Shown piece after piece: positions 24,022 to 33,703 of a DNA stretch of 64,000 bases (position 1 is the stretch's first letter; each line of letters begins with the position of its first letter). Location of the stretch: NCBI GenBank assembly GCA_946887075.1, contig CAMPKA010000009.1, positions 46,927-110,926 of the forward strand, written 5' to 3'. The notes below the pieces were generated by a model, which worked only from the letters and a program-made list of their open reading frames with translations, did not search any database and had not been told where the DNA came from. The stretch is from an uncultured Salinimicrobium sp. (GTDB lineage: Bacteria; Bacteroidota; Bacteroidia; Flavobacteriales; Flavobacteriaceae). The position numbers and the translations under genes were made by a program.

Positions 24022-26931
24022 TTAAGATGCTGCCAGCGCTTGTTCCAGAATCTGGACCGGATGGAGTGCTTTTCTTCCGGTACCGTCGAAAATCTGATGC
24101 CTGCAGCTGGTTCCGGGTGCCGCAATGATTGTGTCGGGTGCGGCTTTTCGAACTGCCGGGAAAAGCGTCTGTTCCCCAATATTCATACTCACCTGATAGT
24201 GCTCCTTTTCATACCCGAAGGACCCGGCCATCCCACAGCACCCTGAAGGAATTACGGTCACTTCGAAATTCTCCGGTAGGTTCAGAATCGCAAAGGTATT
24301 CTCCACACTTGACATCGCCTTCTGGTGGCAATGCCCGTGTACCTTGATCTTTTTCCTTTCCGTGGTGAATGATGCCGCTGAGATATTTCCCGCCTGAATC
24401 TCCTTCTTCAGGAATTCATCGATCAGATATACATGACGTGATAATCTCTCTGCTGCCTTCTTGTCCTCAGCAAGGCGTAAATACTCATCCCGGAAGGAAA
24501 GAATGGCTGAGGGTTCCAGTCCGATAAGGGGTGTCGAGTCATCGATGATATCCTTAAAAATCCGGATATTCTCATTGGCTTTCTTTTTTGCATGTTCAAG
24601 AAACCCCTTCGAGATGGAACTCCGGCCGCTTTCGGGATGGGCGACAATTTCAACCTGGTAATTGAGCTGCCTCAATAACCGGATAGCGGACACCCCGATC
24701 TCTGATTCCAGGTAATTGGTGAACTCGTCATTAAACAGATAAACCTTTTTGATCGGTTTCCCTTTTTCCCTAGGCAGGCTTTTATAATGCTCCTTCAGTG
24801 TTTTTGTGGATAGTAGTGGCATGTTACGCTGCTGAGCAATTCCGAGGATCTTTTTCATCCATCCGGAACTTAGATTGCCTTTGAACAGTACATTTGCCAG
24901 CCCCGGGACCAGGGTGGCTATCTGGTTAAATTGAGCGTTGTAAGCAAATATTTTGGATCTGAGAGAGCTGCCGTTCTGCTTCTGGTACTGATACTGGAAT
25001 TCCGCTTTATAGGCTGCCATGTCAACGTTCGAGGGACATTCACTTTTACAGCCCTTACAGCTTATACATAAATCCAGTACCTCTTTGAGTTCTTCATGGT
25101 CAAAGGGATTATCCTTTTCAGAATGCGTCAGAAATTCTCTTAAGGCGTTCGCGCGGGCCCTCGTGGTGTCTTTTTCATTCCTGGTTGCCCGGTAACTGGG
25201 GCACATTGTCCCTCCTGCCTCTGCAGGTTTGCGACAATCCCCGCTGCCATTGCAATTTTCTGCCGCTCTTAATAATCCCAGTGAATCGGAAAAGTCCATT
25301 AAAGTCTGTATCTCCGGCTCCTTCCTTCCAGGAAGATATCGGAGGTCCTGATCCATCGGTGCCGCTTCGGTAATCTTTCCGGGGTTAAAAAGATTACTCG
25401 GATCGAATACAGCCTTGATCCGCTGGAGCAGCTCATAGTTTTTGTTCCCGATCAGAAAGGAGATGAATTCAGCGCGGACCCGGCCGTCCCCATGTTCTCC
25501 GCTGAAAGAGCCTCCATATTTTTTTACAAGGGATGCCACTTCCTGTGTGATGGTGCGAAACAAGGTAACATCCTCCACCTTCTTTAGATTCAGAATTGGC
25601 CGAAGATGGAGTTCCCCGGCACCGGCGTGCGCGTAGTAAACCGCCTGCTGCCCATATTGCTTCATAAGCGCAGTAAACTGGAGAATGTATTCTGAGAGAT
25701 CTTCGACAGCAACTGCGGTGTCCTCTATACAGGCCACTGCCTTACGGTCACCCACGATATTCCCCAGGAGACCCAGGCCGGCTTTTCGGAGCTCCACCGC
25801 CAGATCTATCTCCAGGTCCTGAAGTACCGGATTGGCATAGGAGCCGGTTTGGTCGGTCAGTGTCTTCAGTAGGTCCAGGGTCATCTGGGAAAGCTCTTGC
25901 GGATCGTCGGAACGAAGTTCCAACATCAGAATGGCAGCAGGGTCCCCTTCTATAAAGAAGCGATTCTCCCTGTACTTCAGGCTGTTCTTGGTGCAATCCA
26001 GAATCACCTTATCCATCATTTCACAAGTGAATAACCCATGCTTCATGGCTGGGACCACCGCCTCAAGGCATTTCTCTACGGAATCGAAATGAGCGGCGAT
26101 CATCACAGCATGGGCTGGTGGTAAGGGATCGAGTTGCAAGGTGATCTCAGTTGTAAAGGCCAAGGTACCTTCACTACCGCACAGCAGCTCGCAAACATTA
26201 ATGGTTTTCTCGGATCCGGAAAATATCTCGGAATCCAAAAGGAGATCCACCGCATAGCCCGTGTTTCGCCGATGAATCTCAGGTTTCGGGAAATGTTGCA
26301 GCACCTCCTCCCTTACCGCTGCAGGAGACAATTCCTGAAATAGACCACGATAGATTTCTCCTTCGCGTGACTCCAGTTCCATCTTACCGCGAAATTCTGC
26401 GGTGGTGATCTCTGAAAAAACTGCCTCGGAACCATCATCCAACAGCACCCTCATTTCTTTCACTTTATCTCGTGTCACTCCGTATCGGATTGAGGTTGTT
26501 CCACTGGAATTATTACCTGCCATCCCTCCTATCATACAACGGTTGGATGTGGAGGTATTTGGACCAAAGAACAGGCCATATGGCGCCAGATATCTGTTCA
26601 GGTCATCCCGGATTACCCCGGGTTGCACGCGAACCGTCCGGGAGCTGGTATCGAGAGCTAATATTTCAGTGAAGTATTTGGAAACATCCACCACCATCCC
26701 CTCTCCCACACATTGACCCGCAAGGGAAGTCCCAGCTGTTCTTGGAATCAGAGAAAAGCCTTTTTTCCTGGCAAAACGGATGATATTCCTGACATCCGCC
26801 GAATTCTTTGGGTAGGCAACAGCTAAAGGCAGCTTTCGATAAACAGAGGCATCGGTGGCAAAAATGGATCTCCAAAGGGAATCGTTGTAGATCTCACCTT
26901 CGAGTTGGTGAGACAGATCATCAAAATTCAT
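24022..26931 (-). CDS. FAD- and Fe-S-binding dehydrogenase (D-2-hydroxyacid dehydrogenase, YdiJ/DLD-like)
   Basis: A 969-residue cytoplasmic flavoprotein. Residues about 1-250 are a FAD-binding PCMH/FAD_binding_4 domain (IPRTAGTSLAGQCVGEGMVV; MIGGMAGNNSSGTTSIRYG). The FAD-oxidase C-terminal domain follows up to about residue 530, with GEHGDGRVRAEFI. The region after residue 600 has a ferredoxin-type cluster site (CISCKGCKSECP), and the C-terminal part has a CCG-type motif (VIPSGCCGMAGSFGYEKEHY). This order is that of E. coli YdiJ (about 1018 residues), reported to oxidise D-2-hydroxyglutarate, and of D-lactate dehydrogenases. Which acid is oxidised here is unknown. No partner gene is fused or adjacent. 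Confidence 0.85.
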   Translation of the reverse strand: MNFDDLSHQLEGEIYNDSLWRSIFATDASVYRKLPLAVAYPKNSADVRNIIRFARKKGFSLIPRTAGTSLAGQCVGEGMVVDVSKYFTEILALDTSSRTVRVQPGVIRDDLNRYLAPYGLFFGPNTSTSNRCMIGGMAGNNSSGTTSIRYGVTRDKVKEMRVLLDDGSEAVFSEITTAEFRGKMELESREGEIYRGLFQELSPAAVREEVLQHFPKPEIHRRNTGYAVDLLLDSEIFSGSEKTINVCELLCGSEGTLAFTTEITLQLDPLPPAHAVMIAAHFDSVEKCLEAVVPAMKHGLFTCEMMDKVILDCTKNSLKYRENRFFIEGDPAAILMLELRSDDPQELSQMTLDLLKTLTDQTGSYANPVLQDLEIDLAVELRKAGLGLLGNIVGDRKAVACIEDTAVAVEDLSEYILQFTALMKQYGQQAVYYAHAGAGELHLRPILNLKKVEDVTLFRTITQEVASLVKKYGGSFSGEHGDGRVRAEFISFLIGNKNYELLQRIKAVFDPSNLFNPGKITEAAPMDQDLRYLPGRKEPEIQTLMDFSDSLGLLRAAENCNGSGDCRKPAEAGGTMCPSYRATRNEKDTTRARANALREFLTHSEKDNPFDHEELKEVLDLCISCKGCKSECPSNVDMAAYKAEFQYQYQKQNGSSLRSKIFAYNAQFNQIATLVPGLANVLFKGNLSSGWMKKILGIAQQRNMPLLSTKTLKEHYKSLPREKGKPIKKVYLFNDEFTNYLESEIGVSAIRLLRQLNYQVEIVAHPESGRSSISKGFLEHAKKKANENIRIFKDIIDDSTPLIGLEPSAILSFRDEYLRLAEDKKAAERLSRHVYLIDEFLKKEIQAGNISAASFTTERKKIKVHGHCHQKAMSSVENTFAILNLPENFEVTVIPSGCCGMAGSFGYEKEHYQVSMNIGEQTLFPAVRKAAPDTIIAAPGTSCRHQIFDGTGRKALHPVQILEQALAAS

Positions 26932-27039
26932 TTCGATTTATTCATTCAAACCCTTGTGCATCAGAATATTTTCTAAGGAATTGGGTTTCATTAACAAGAT
27001 ATTAGCAAAAAGTTTAGAATTCAATGGAGGCAGATAGCC

Positions 27040-27047
27040 TAATTTTG
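27040..27047 (+). promoter_or_regulatory. Candidate -7 promoter element for the small barrel protein
   Basis: TAATTTTG matches TAnnTTTG, 25 bases before the ATG at 27073. Confidence 0.5.
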
Positions 27048-27072
27048 TCCCAAACAAATAAACTGAAAAGAT

Positions 27073-27564
27073 ATGAAAAAATTGGTTTTACTCGCCTTTT
27101 GCGCATTTGGATTTGCTATAAATTCTCAGGCTCAAACCGTGGCTGATAATGCACTGGGTTTGAGACTGGGCGACAATAACGGGATGGGAACAGAGATTTC
27201 ATACCAGAGAGGACTTTCCGAAAACCACCGGCTCGAGCTCGACCTGGGGTGGAGTAGCCGGAACGACAATGATGCTTTTCGACTTACTGGTTTACATCAG
27301 TGGGTATGGAACATCGACGGCGGATTCAACTGGTATGCCGGACTGGGAGCCGGGCTGGGTTCATTTCAGAGAAATGGAGTAGACGAGGATGACGATGAGG
27401 ATGATGGACTCTTCATTACTGCGGCCGGACAGGTTGGTATCGAATACGATTTTGACTTTCCGATCCTGATCTCCCTTGACTTCAGACCGGAAATTGGAAT
27501 TCTGAACTATTATGGAGATGATCTTGGCTTTGATATCGCACTAGGATTGCGTTACCAGTTCTGA
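27073..27564 (+). CDS. Small outer-membrane beta-barrel protein
   Basis: A 163-residue exported protein. The signal peptide MKKLVLLAFCAFGFAINSQA ends at A-QT. The mature protein has alternating strands, an acidic loop (DEDDDEDD) and a C-terminal strand ending GLRYQF, with the final Phe that BamA substrates normally carry. Eight strands, as in OmpX-size barrels, would fit the length. Flavobacterial genomes have many such paralogues with unknown roles. It is a single-gene unit with its own promoter box and a strong terminator. Confidence 0.75.
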   Translation: MKKLVLLAFCAFGFAINSQAQTVADNALGLRLGDNNGMGTEISYQRGLSENHRLELDLGWSSRNDNDAFRLTGLHQWVWNIDGGFNWYAGLGAGLGSFQRNGVDEDDDEDDGLFITAAGQVGIEYDFDFPILISLDFRPEIGILNYYGDDLGFDIALGLRYQF

Positions 27565-27591
27565 CATTACAGAAAAGAATAAAATTTGTTT

Positions 27592-27620
27592 GAGCTTCCG
27601 GTCTTACCGGAAGCTTTTTA
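27592..27620 (+). terminator. Rho-independent terminator after the small barrel gene
   Basis: AGCTTCCGG and CCGGAAGCT form a perfect 9-bp stem with loop TCTTA, followed by TTTT. The TAA stop of the convergent bshA (27604-27606, minus) lies in the loop, so the hairpin is shared by both gene ends; on the minus strand the T-tract is poor. Confidence 0.85.
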
Positions 27621-28749
27621 TTTCCGCCTGCTGAAGGAGTGCCTTTTCATATAACCTTTCATATCTGGGAACGATAAGATTGATATCAAAAGTCTGCGCC
27701 TGTTTCCTGGCATTCTCCTTAAACTGTGCCAGAACAGCTTCCTGCTCAAGGATGGAAATCGCATTTCTGGCCATCTCTGTAATATCACCTACGGCACTCA
27801 GGTACCCTGAGAATCCCTGGCTGTTCACTTCAGGAAGGCCGCCGGTATTTGTAGAGATTACCGGCACACCGTTAGCCATAGCTTCCAATGCGGCGAGCCC
27901 GAAACTCTCATTCTCCGATGGCAGCAGAAACAGATCTGAACAGGCCAGGATTTTTTCGATTTCATTGGATTCTCCCAAAAAGAGAACTTTCTTATCCAGG
28001 CCAAGTTCTGTAACCAGTTTTTCCGCTCCGATCCGCTCTGGTCCCTGTCCAACCATGACCAGTTTGGCCTCCAGGTGCTTCTGAACTTCGAAAAATATTT
28101 TGATAATATCCTTGATCCGTTTCACCTTTCTGAAGTTACTTACATGGGTGATGATCCTTTCTCCACTGTTTGCCAAAACGCTACGGTGGCACCTGGGACC
28201 GCTTTCATATTTTGCTGCGTCTATGAAATTCGGGACTACCTCTATCTCCAATCTCACCTTAAAAAGCCTTACGGTGTCCGCCCGAAGACTTTCTGATACT
28301 GAGGTTACCACGTCGCTGTTATTAATGCTGAAGGTAACAGCAGGCTTGTAAAAGGGATGGTTCCCGACCAACGTGATGTCTGTGCCGTGCAGGGTTGTAA
28401 CCATAGGAAGTGAAATCCCTTCCTCCTGCAGCATTTTTTTGGCCATATACCCGGCATATGCATGTGGGATGGCGTAATGAACATGAAGCACCTCAATGCC
28501 ATGAAGTTTCACCATGTCGACCAATTTGCTGCTTAGGGCAAGCTCATAAGGCTGGTAATGAAACAAGGGGTATTCCGGAACATTGACCTCATGAAAATGG
28601 ATATTTCCTGTAAGCTGTTCCAACCTCACTGGTTGCTTGTAGGTGATGAAATGGATTTCATGACCTCTTTTTGACAGGGCCATGCCCAGTTCGGTAGCTA
28701 CTACCCCACTCCCCCCAAAAGTGGGATAACAAACAATGGCTATTTTCAT
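27604..28749 (-). CDS. bshA: N-acetyl-alpha-D-glucosaminyl L-malate synthase
   Basis: A 381-residue GT4 glycosyltransferase that joins GlcNAc from UDP-GlcNAc to L-malate, the first step of bacillithiol synthesis. It starts MKIAIVCYPTFGGSGVVATE, the characteristic BshA N-terminus, with HVHYAIPHAYAGYMAKK and LHGTDITLVGNHPFYKP. The GT4 E-x7-E site is NESFGLAALEAMANGVPVI. No signal peptide. It begins 3 bases after the stop of the GH3 fusion gene, so it is the last gene of a three-gene unit. bshB and bshC are not in the window. Confidence 0.94.
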   Translation of the reverse strand: MKIAIVCYPTFGGSGVVATELGMALSKRGHEIHFITYKQPVRLEQLTGNIHFHEVNVPEYPLFHYQPYELALSSKLVDMVKLHGIEVLHVHYAIPHAYAGYMAKKMLQEEGISLPMVTTLHGTDITLVGNHPFYKPAVTFSINNSDVVTSVSESLRADTVRLFKVRLEIEVVPNFIDAAKYESGPRCHRSVLANSGERIITHVSNFRKVKRIKDIIKIFFEVQKHLEAKLVMVGQGPERIGAEKLVTELGLDKKVLFLGESNEIEKILACSDLFLLPSENESFGLAALEAMANGVPVISTNTGGLPEVNSQGFSGYLSAVGDITEMARNAISILEQEAVLAQFKENARKQAQTFDINLIVPRYERLYEKALLQQAEIKSFR

Positions 28750-28752
28750 ATA

Positions 28753-31683
28753 TCAGCGTACAATGGCTTCGTAAATGGCTCTTTGGATCTCCACCCGAAC
28801 ATCTTCTTTGCTCAACTTCTTATTCTCTACAGAGGGATGGATCCGATTCGATAAAAATACGTAAACTATTTCTTCAGCAGGGTCTGCCCAGGTAAAAGTT
28901 CCGGTAAAGCCACTATGCCCGAAACTGGATCTTGAGACACAACCACAGGTAGGCCAGGTGGCTTCCTCCTCCAGCTGCGGTTTATCGAAACCTACTCCTC
29001 TTCTTACGTCCTGGTCACAGAAATGACAGGTATTAAAAAGATCTACTGTACTTTCTTTTAAAAACCGTTTTCCGCCATAAGTCCCTCCATTGAGGTACAT
29101 CTGCATGATTTTGGCCACATCCGTCGCATTGGAAAAAAGGCCGGCCTGCCCTCCTATTCCCCCAAGTAGGGCGGCACCTTCATCATGAACATATCCTCTG
29201 AGAAGCTGGTGTCGCCATCGTTTGTCGTTCTCCGTAGGAACGATCTTTTCCGAAGAAAAATATTCAAGGGGTAAATAAGTGGTATTATTGGCCCCCAGAG
29301 GTTTATAGAAATGTTGTTTGGTAAGATAGGCAAGCGAGGTTCCGTAAATGCTTTCCAGGTAAACCTTGAGCAGGTAGTATGGCAGATCCGAGTACTGGTA
29401 TTGCAGCCTGCGCTCCAGTTTGCTATCCCGAATGGTTCTGACAATGGAATCCCGAATGTCATTACGAACATACATCTCCTCTGCTATTTTTGTATTGTAT
29501 CCTGGTGCTTCCTTGCTGCGGACATACCTTGGGTCATTTTTGCCATTGTCATCCAGGGTCATCCTGTAGAACGGTATCCACGAGGGAAAACGCGCATAAT
29601 GAGAAAGCATCTGAAGCAGGGTAATGTTTTCTTTGTCGGTTCCGATAAAGCCTGGGAATAATTCTCCAAGGGTTGTCTTTAACTCCAGTTCATCCTTATC
29701 CACCAGTTCCATAATAAGGGGAAGCGTGGCAAGAATTTTAGTCAGGGAGGCCAGATCATAGATATGGCTGTCCCTGATGGGAATTTCCCGCTCATAGGTC
29801 TGGTAACCAAGATTCTTTTCATATACCACCCGTCCGTTCCGAGCGACCAGAACCTGCATCCCGGGAACCATTTTTTCTTCGATTGCATACCTCATAATTG
29901 AATCGATCTTCCTGAGCCTGTAGGAGTGCATGCCTTCCTGTTCAGGCATTCCGTAGGCAAGCCTATTGAGATCTCGTGTCAAATAACCAGTTCCGACCGG
30001 AAATTCCTGGCTTGCCGTTACCGGCAGGTTCCCCTGGGCCTGAAGCGCACCAAAGAGGATCTGTGCGGTTTTCTGTTGTGCTAAGGGACTGTTCTGGTAC
30101 CCGACCACTATTCCGTCGAAATTGGCGGTGGAAGTGAGTTCAGAAAGTGCATATGGGCTTGAAAAGAGATTTAGAATTACGCGATTTTTCCTGGCGATTT
30201 CGTACATCCACGCCTGGTCACGCTCCGAAATGGTATGGCTGCTCCAGGGGGAAAGGTTCGACTGATGAAATCCAATGATGACCAGGTTGTAAGCCTCGAG
30301 TTCCTTTAGAAGATCCCCAAGATCATCCGCCGAAACCGTATCCACCTGCGTATACTTCTTAAGCTGTTCCAGAAAAGGGGCACCGGATGCTTCTCCGAAG
30401 TGGACATAGGCGATTTTGTTTGTAACCAGATCCTGAATGGGAATGATTGAACGATCGTTCTTTACCACTGTAATGGCCTTTTCATATAGCTCGTGTGCGA
30501 GTATCTCATTCCTGATGCTGTTGAGATCCTCCAGGAGATAATCTGTATCAACAGGCTCATAGTGATGAAGTCCGGCCTTGAACTTGGCGTAAAGAATCTT
30601 TTTAACGGAATGGCGCAGGCGGTCCTCTGTCACTATACCCGCGCGGTAAGCCTCAAGAATCTTATCGATAGCCACTGGGACATCCTCAGAAAAAAGCAGC
30701 ACATCATTGCCTGCCAGAAATGCCTGGAGTTCAATTTCTCCTGCCTCCCCGAATTCTGCCACCCCTTTCATGTTCAGGGCATCTGTAAAGATGAGACCTT
30801 TGAAGTCCATTTCCTCCTTGAGAATTCCAGTTATGATAGAATGGGACAACGTGGAAGGAAAATCATTTCGCTGTTCGAGACTGGGTACATTAAGATGGGC
30901 AACCATAACACTGGAGAGCCCCTTCTTGATCAGCTGCCGGTATGGATAAAGCTCTTCACTAAAAATACGGTCCCTATCAAAAGTGATCGTCGGTAGCACC
31001 TTATGAGAGTCCTTTGAGGTGTCTCCGTGTCCAGGGAAATGCTTGGCGCTGCTCAAGACTCCTTCTCGATGCATTCCTTCCATAAATGCCAAAGCCTTTT
31101 CGGCTACGTTGAATTTATTCTCCCCGAAAGACCTGTTCCCTATGATGGGATTGTTGGGATTCGTATTGATATCGACCACCGGGGCGAAATTGATATGAAC
31201 TCCGAGTCGTTTAGCGCTTCTTGCAATGTTGGCTCCTACCTGTTCTATGAGGTTGGTGTCAGAAATGGCGCCAAGAGTCATATTCCATGGAAAGGCATAG
31301 GTGGAATCGAGGCGCATGGCAAGGCCCCATTCAGCGTCCAGGCCGATCATTAGGGGAACATCAGAAAGCTCCTGGAAACGATTAGTCAGGTCAGCCTGCC
31401 TTGTTGGGCTACCGGATGAGAAAATTATCCCCCCGATATGATTTTCGGAAATCAGCTTTTGAATCTTCTCAGGTTTGGCATGGGCTTCAGAGGAATATGC
31501 AGCCACCATGAACAATTGGCCCACTTTCTCTTCTAATGACATTCGGGAGTATATGCTATCCACCCACTGGCGCTGAAGATCAGGGTTTTTCGCAATCAAG
31601 GGATTGTCCTGGCAGTAGGACTGCTGAAGGCTGAGAAGAAAAAATAACAGAAAAAAGGGGTAGGGGCTTTTTATTCTGTTCAT
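28753..31683 (-). CDS. GH3 beta-N-acetylglucosaminidase fused to a serine beta-lactamase-like hydrolase
   Basis: A 976-residue exported fusion. A signal peptide (PYPFFLLFFLLSLQQSYCQ) is followed by a GH3 domain (about residues 45-370) of the NagZ type: SAKHFPGHGDTSKDSHKVLP carries the His-Asp catalytic loop and LIFTDALNMKGVAEFG the Asp nucleophile. A middle GH3-C-like domain precedes a beta-lactamase/class C esterase domain from about residue 600, with SLTK (Ser nucleophile and Lys), YSD and HSGFTG as the third box. NagZ removes GlcNAc from muropeptides and the serine domain could act on peptide or ester bonds, so a joint role in murein breakdown is likely but inferred. The ATG overlaps the stop of the upstream gene (TAATG). 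Confidence 0.88.
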   Translation of the reverse strand: MNRIKSPYPFFLLFFLLSLQQSYCQDNPLIAKNPDLQRQWVDSIYSRMSLEEKVGQLFMVAAYSSEAHAKPEKIQKLISENHIGGIIFSSGSPTRQADLTNRFQELSDVPLMIGLDAEWGLAMRLDSTYAFPWNMTLGAISDTNLIEQVGANIARSAKRLGVHINFAPVVDINTNPNNPIIGNRSFGENKFNVAEKALAFMEGMHREGVLSSAKHFPGHGDTSKDSHKVLPTITFDRDRIFSEELYPYRQLIKKGLSSVMVAHLNVPSLEQRNDFPSTLSHSIITGILKEEMDFKGLIFTDALNMKGVAEFGEAGEIELQAFLAGNDVLLFSEDVPVAIDKILEAYRAGIVTEDRLRHSVKKILYAKFKAGLHHYEPVDTDYLLEDLNSIRNEILAHELYEKAITVVKNDRSIIPIQDLVTNKIAYVHFGEASGAPFLEQLKKYTQVDTVSADDLGDLLKELEAYNLVIIGFHQSNLSPWSSHTISERDQAWMYEIARKNRVILNLFSSPYALSELTSTANFDGIVVGYQNSPLAQQKTAQILFGALQAQGNLPVTASQEFPVGTGYLTRDLNRLAYGMPEQEGMHSYRLRKIDSIMRYAIEEKMVPGMQVLVARNGRVVYEKNLGYQTYEREIPIRDSHIYDLASLTKILATLPLIMELVDKDELELKTTLGELFPGFIGTDKENITLLQMLSHYARFPSWIPFYRMTLDDNGKNDPRYVRSKEAPGYNTKIAEEMYVRNDIRDSIVRTIRDSKLERRLQYQYSDLPYYLLKVYLESIYGTSLAYLTKQHFYKPLGANNTTYLPLEYFSSEKIVPTENDKRWRHQLLRGYVHDEGAALLGGIGGQAGLFSNATDVAKIMQMYLNGGTYGGKRFLKESTVDLFNTCHFCDQDVRRGVGFDKPQLEEEATWPTCGCVSRSSFGHSGFTGTFTWADPAEEIVYVFLSNRIHPSVENKKLSKEDVRVEIQRAIYEAIVR

Positions 31684-32168
31684 TAACTGAGAAATCTTTT
31701 ATGCCAGCTTTCAGAAGCCGGAACTTCCCAGTCCGAAAGGTATTCAGCTTTATTATTGACAAGATTATTGAAAACAATGGTCTTAGGGGAAACTGCACGA
31801 TCCTTCGCCATTTTTCTAAAATCGGAGAGCTGCTTATATGCAATGAAATCTCCCTGCTTATAGGAGACATTCATTTTGTCCAGCAGATCTACGTCATATT
31901 TCTTTTCGAGCTGCTGAATGAAATGTACGGAAGCATCTATGGAACAACCTGAAGCAGCATTGACTTTCTGATCAAGACCTATTACAATAAAGCGTCTATA
32001 CCTGATCTCAAAGGAGGCCTTCAGTTCTGAACCATGAGCAGTCCATTGGGTGATAAATTGTTGAAGAGATTGTTCAAGTTCCAGAACCTCTTCTTCTGTG
32101 AAAGAGCGACTTGACTGATATATCCAGACTCGAGATGAATCTGGTAAAGTTTCAAAAGGAACTAACAT
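31683..32168 (-). CDS. Conserved flavobacterial protein of unknown function (often called an ABC transporter ATPase)
   Basis: A 161-residue soluble protein. It has no Walker A or B motif, so the ABC ATPase name sometimes given to relatives is not supported. Conserved-looking features are SRVWIYQSSRSFTEEE near the start, an inner stretch RRFIVIGLDQKVNAASGCSI, and WEVPASESWHKRFLS at the end. The pattern suggests a small alpha/beta domain. It heads the operon with the GH3 fusion (1-base TAATG overlap) and bshA. A promoter box at 32199-32206 precedes it. Confidence 0.7.
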   Translation of the reverse strand: MLVPFETLPDSSRVWIYQSSRSFTEEEVLELEQSLQQFITQWTAHGSELKASFEIRYRRFIVIGLDQKVNAASGCSIDASVHFIQQLEKKYDVDLLDKMNVSYKQGDFIAYKQLSDFRKMAKDRAVSPKTIVFNNLVNNKAEYLSDWEVPASESWHKRFLS

Positions 32169-32198
32169 CTGAGGAAAATCTAAATTTATGAGGTATCA

Positions 32199-32206
32199 CA
32201 AAAATA
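32199..32206 (-). promoter_or_regulatory. Candidate -7 promoter element for the GH3-bshA operon
   Basis: TATTTTTG on the minus strand matches TAnnTTTG, 30 bases upstream of the ATG at 32168. Confidence 0.45.
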
Positions 32207-32218
32207 GATTATTCTATA

Positions 32219-32344
32219 ATGGAAGCCAAGGTTCTGAAGTTAATTTTAAAGAAGGAAGGTTTAGGATGTCCGATTAAAGAACCAACGGGAGTAGAAGATT
32301 CAGGGATGGATCATTCAATTCCAAAAATCGATTTCTCAAGCTAA
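32219..32344 (+). CDS. Doubtful 41-residue open frame
   Basis: An ATG-started frame of 41 codons (begins MEAKVLKLILKKEGLGCPIK, ends PKIDFSS) in the gap between the GH3-bshA operon and wecB. No family recognised. It may be a gene remnant at the edge of the variable polysaccharide locus. The remainder of the 376-base gap (32169-32544) holds only the promoter box at 32199 and the terminator at 32448. Confidence 0.2.
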   Translation: MEAKVLKLILKKEGLGCPIKEPTGVEDSGMDHSIPKIDFSS

Positions 32345-32447
32345 AAAACTTCAGTCATTCCAGACAACATTTCGTTTTCCAGTACACACGGAAGAATCTT
32401 ACACAAATTTCTTCTTCTATATTTCGTCAGTTTCATTTTGAAGTCTG

Positions 32448-32484
32448 AAAAAACCTTTTGCTTGACAAAAACAATCAAAAGGTT
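32448..32484 (-). terminator. Terminator after wecB
   Basis: On the minus strand AACCTTTTG and CAAAAGGTT form a perfect 9-bp stem with a 15-base loop, and the second arm runs straight into TTTTTT. It lies 61 bases beyond the wecB stop and marks the left end of the polysaccharide locus. Confidence 0.7.
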
Positions 32485-32544
32485 GCTTTACCTCTAGATT
32501 TTTTTAGGAATAGCAAAGTTTAACAAAGTAGGCTCAGTTTACTA

Positions 32545-33663
32545 TTAATAAGTTGATACTTTTTCGGTTTGATAGATTTTTAGCAGCTTGTTTATTATTC
32601 TTTCTGCCGTTTTACCATCCCAAAGCGGAATTTCTCCTCCTTTTTTCCAATCGTCTGTAAGTATTTTTTCTAAGTAAGGTTTCAGATTATTTGGATCCGT
32701 TCCTACCAGTTCGTTTGTGCCAAGGATAATAGTTTCAGGTCGTTCAGTATTGTCACGCAATGTAAGACATGGAACACCCATTACCGTAGCTTCTTCGGTT
32801 ATTCCTCCAGAATCGGTAATAACAGCTTTTGCATTTTTGACTAAATAGTTAAACTCGAGGTAAGAAAGCGGCTCCACATAATGTAGGCGCTCATGATCAA
32901 TCCCTAGATTAGTGAGGATTTTAGAGGTTCTAGGATGAACTGGGAAAATAATTGGTAACCCACCCGTGTTTTCGAGTATAGCTTCCATCATTTCTTCTAA
33001 TTTATTTCCTTCGTCTACATTTGCTGGACGATGAAGAGTAAGGACAAAATAATTATTCTTCCGGAGGGGTCCTCCAGCTACTGCAATTTTGGGATCTATA
33101 AATCTATCCATATTGAACAATAGTGTGTCGATCATTGTATTCCCAACAAAATGAATGCGACCGCACGGAATTCCTGCTTTACGAAGATTCTCATTGGCAG
33201 TTTCGGAGGTGGTAAAGAAATGGTCAGTAATGCTGTCAGTCACCATCCGATTAATCTCTTCTGGCATACTTAGATCTCCAGATCGGATTCCAGCCTCCAC
33301 ATGCACCACACTGATATTTAATTTTTTTGCAGTAATACTACAAGCCATAGTTGAGGTAACATCACCTACTACAAGAACTATGTCAGCCGGATTTTCTAGA
33401 AGTTCTTTTTCAAACCGAACCATTATATTTCCCGTTTGCTCAGCCGGACTACCACCACCCGCCTCTAAATTCACATGTGGTTCAGGAATCCCTAACTGTT
33501 CAAAAAAACTTTGAGACATCTTTTTATCAAAGTGCTGACCAGTATGCACCAGCCGGTAATCTATTGTTTTTCCTTCCGCTATCACTTTTTCCACAGCCGT
33601 GATTATGGGGGCTATTTTCATGAAATTCGGTCGAGCGCCCGCAATGAGAGTAATTCTTAACAT
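32545..33663 (-). CDS. wecB: UDP-N-acetylglucosamine 2-epimerase, non-hydrolysing
   Basis: A 372-residue cytoplasmic enzyme that interconverts UDP-GlcNAc and UDP-ManNAc, giving precursors of ManNAc-containing surface polysaccharide. Typical motifs are AGARPNFMKIAPIITAVEK, VHTGQHFDKKMSQSFF, HVEAGIRSGDLSMPEEINR and the C-terminal TDSGGITEEATVMGVPCLTL with UDP-binding residues. Length matches the family. It is the last gene of the minus arm of the locus. The sequence around it is more AT-rich than in the core genes on either side. No wecC dehydrogenase is present, so UDP-ManNAc itself is probably the donor. Confidence 0.93.
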   Translation of the reverse strand: MLRITLIAGARPNFMKIAPIITAVEKVIAEGKTIDYRLVHTGQHFDKKMSQSFFEQLGIPEPHVNLEAGGGSPAEQTGNIMVRFEKELLENPADIVLVVGDVTSTMACSITAKKLNISVVHVEAGIRSGDLSMPEEINRMVTDSITDHFFTTSETANENLRKAGIPCGRIHFVGNTMIDTLLFNMDRFIDPKIAVAGGPLRKNNYFVLTLHRPANVDEGNKLEEMMEAILENTGGLPIIFPVHPRTSKILTNLGIDHERLHYVEPLSYLEFNYLVKNAKAVITDSGGITEEATVMGVPCLTLRDNTERPETIILGTNELVGTDPNNLKPYLEKILTDDWKKGGEIPLWDGKTAERIINKLLKIYQTEKVSTY

Positions 33664-33703
33664 AAAATTTAATTATAATCCTGTAATTTGTCAGACTCCT
33701 TTA

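Noticed and set aside
31683..32168. ABC transporter ATPase identity for the small conserved protein
   Set aside because: No Walker A, Walker B or signature motif is present in the 161 residues.
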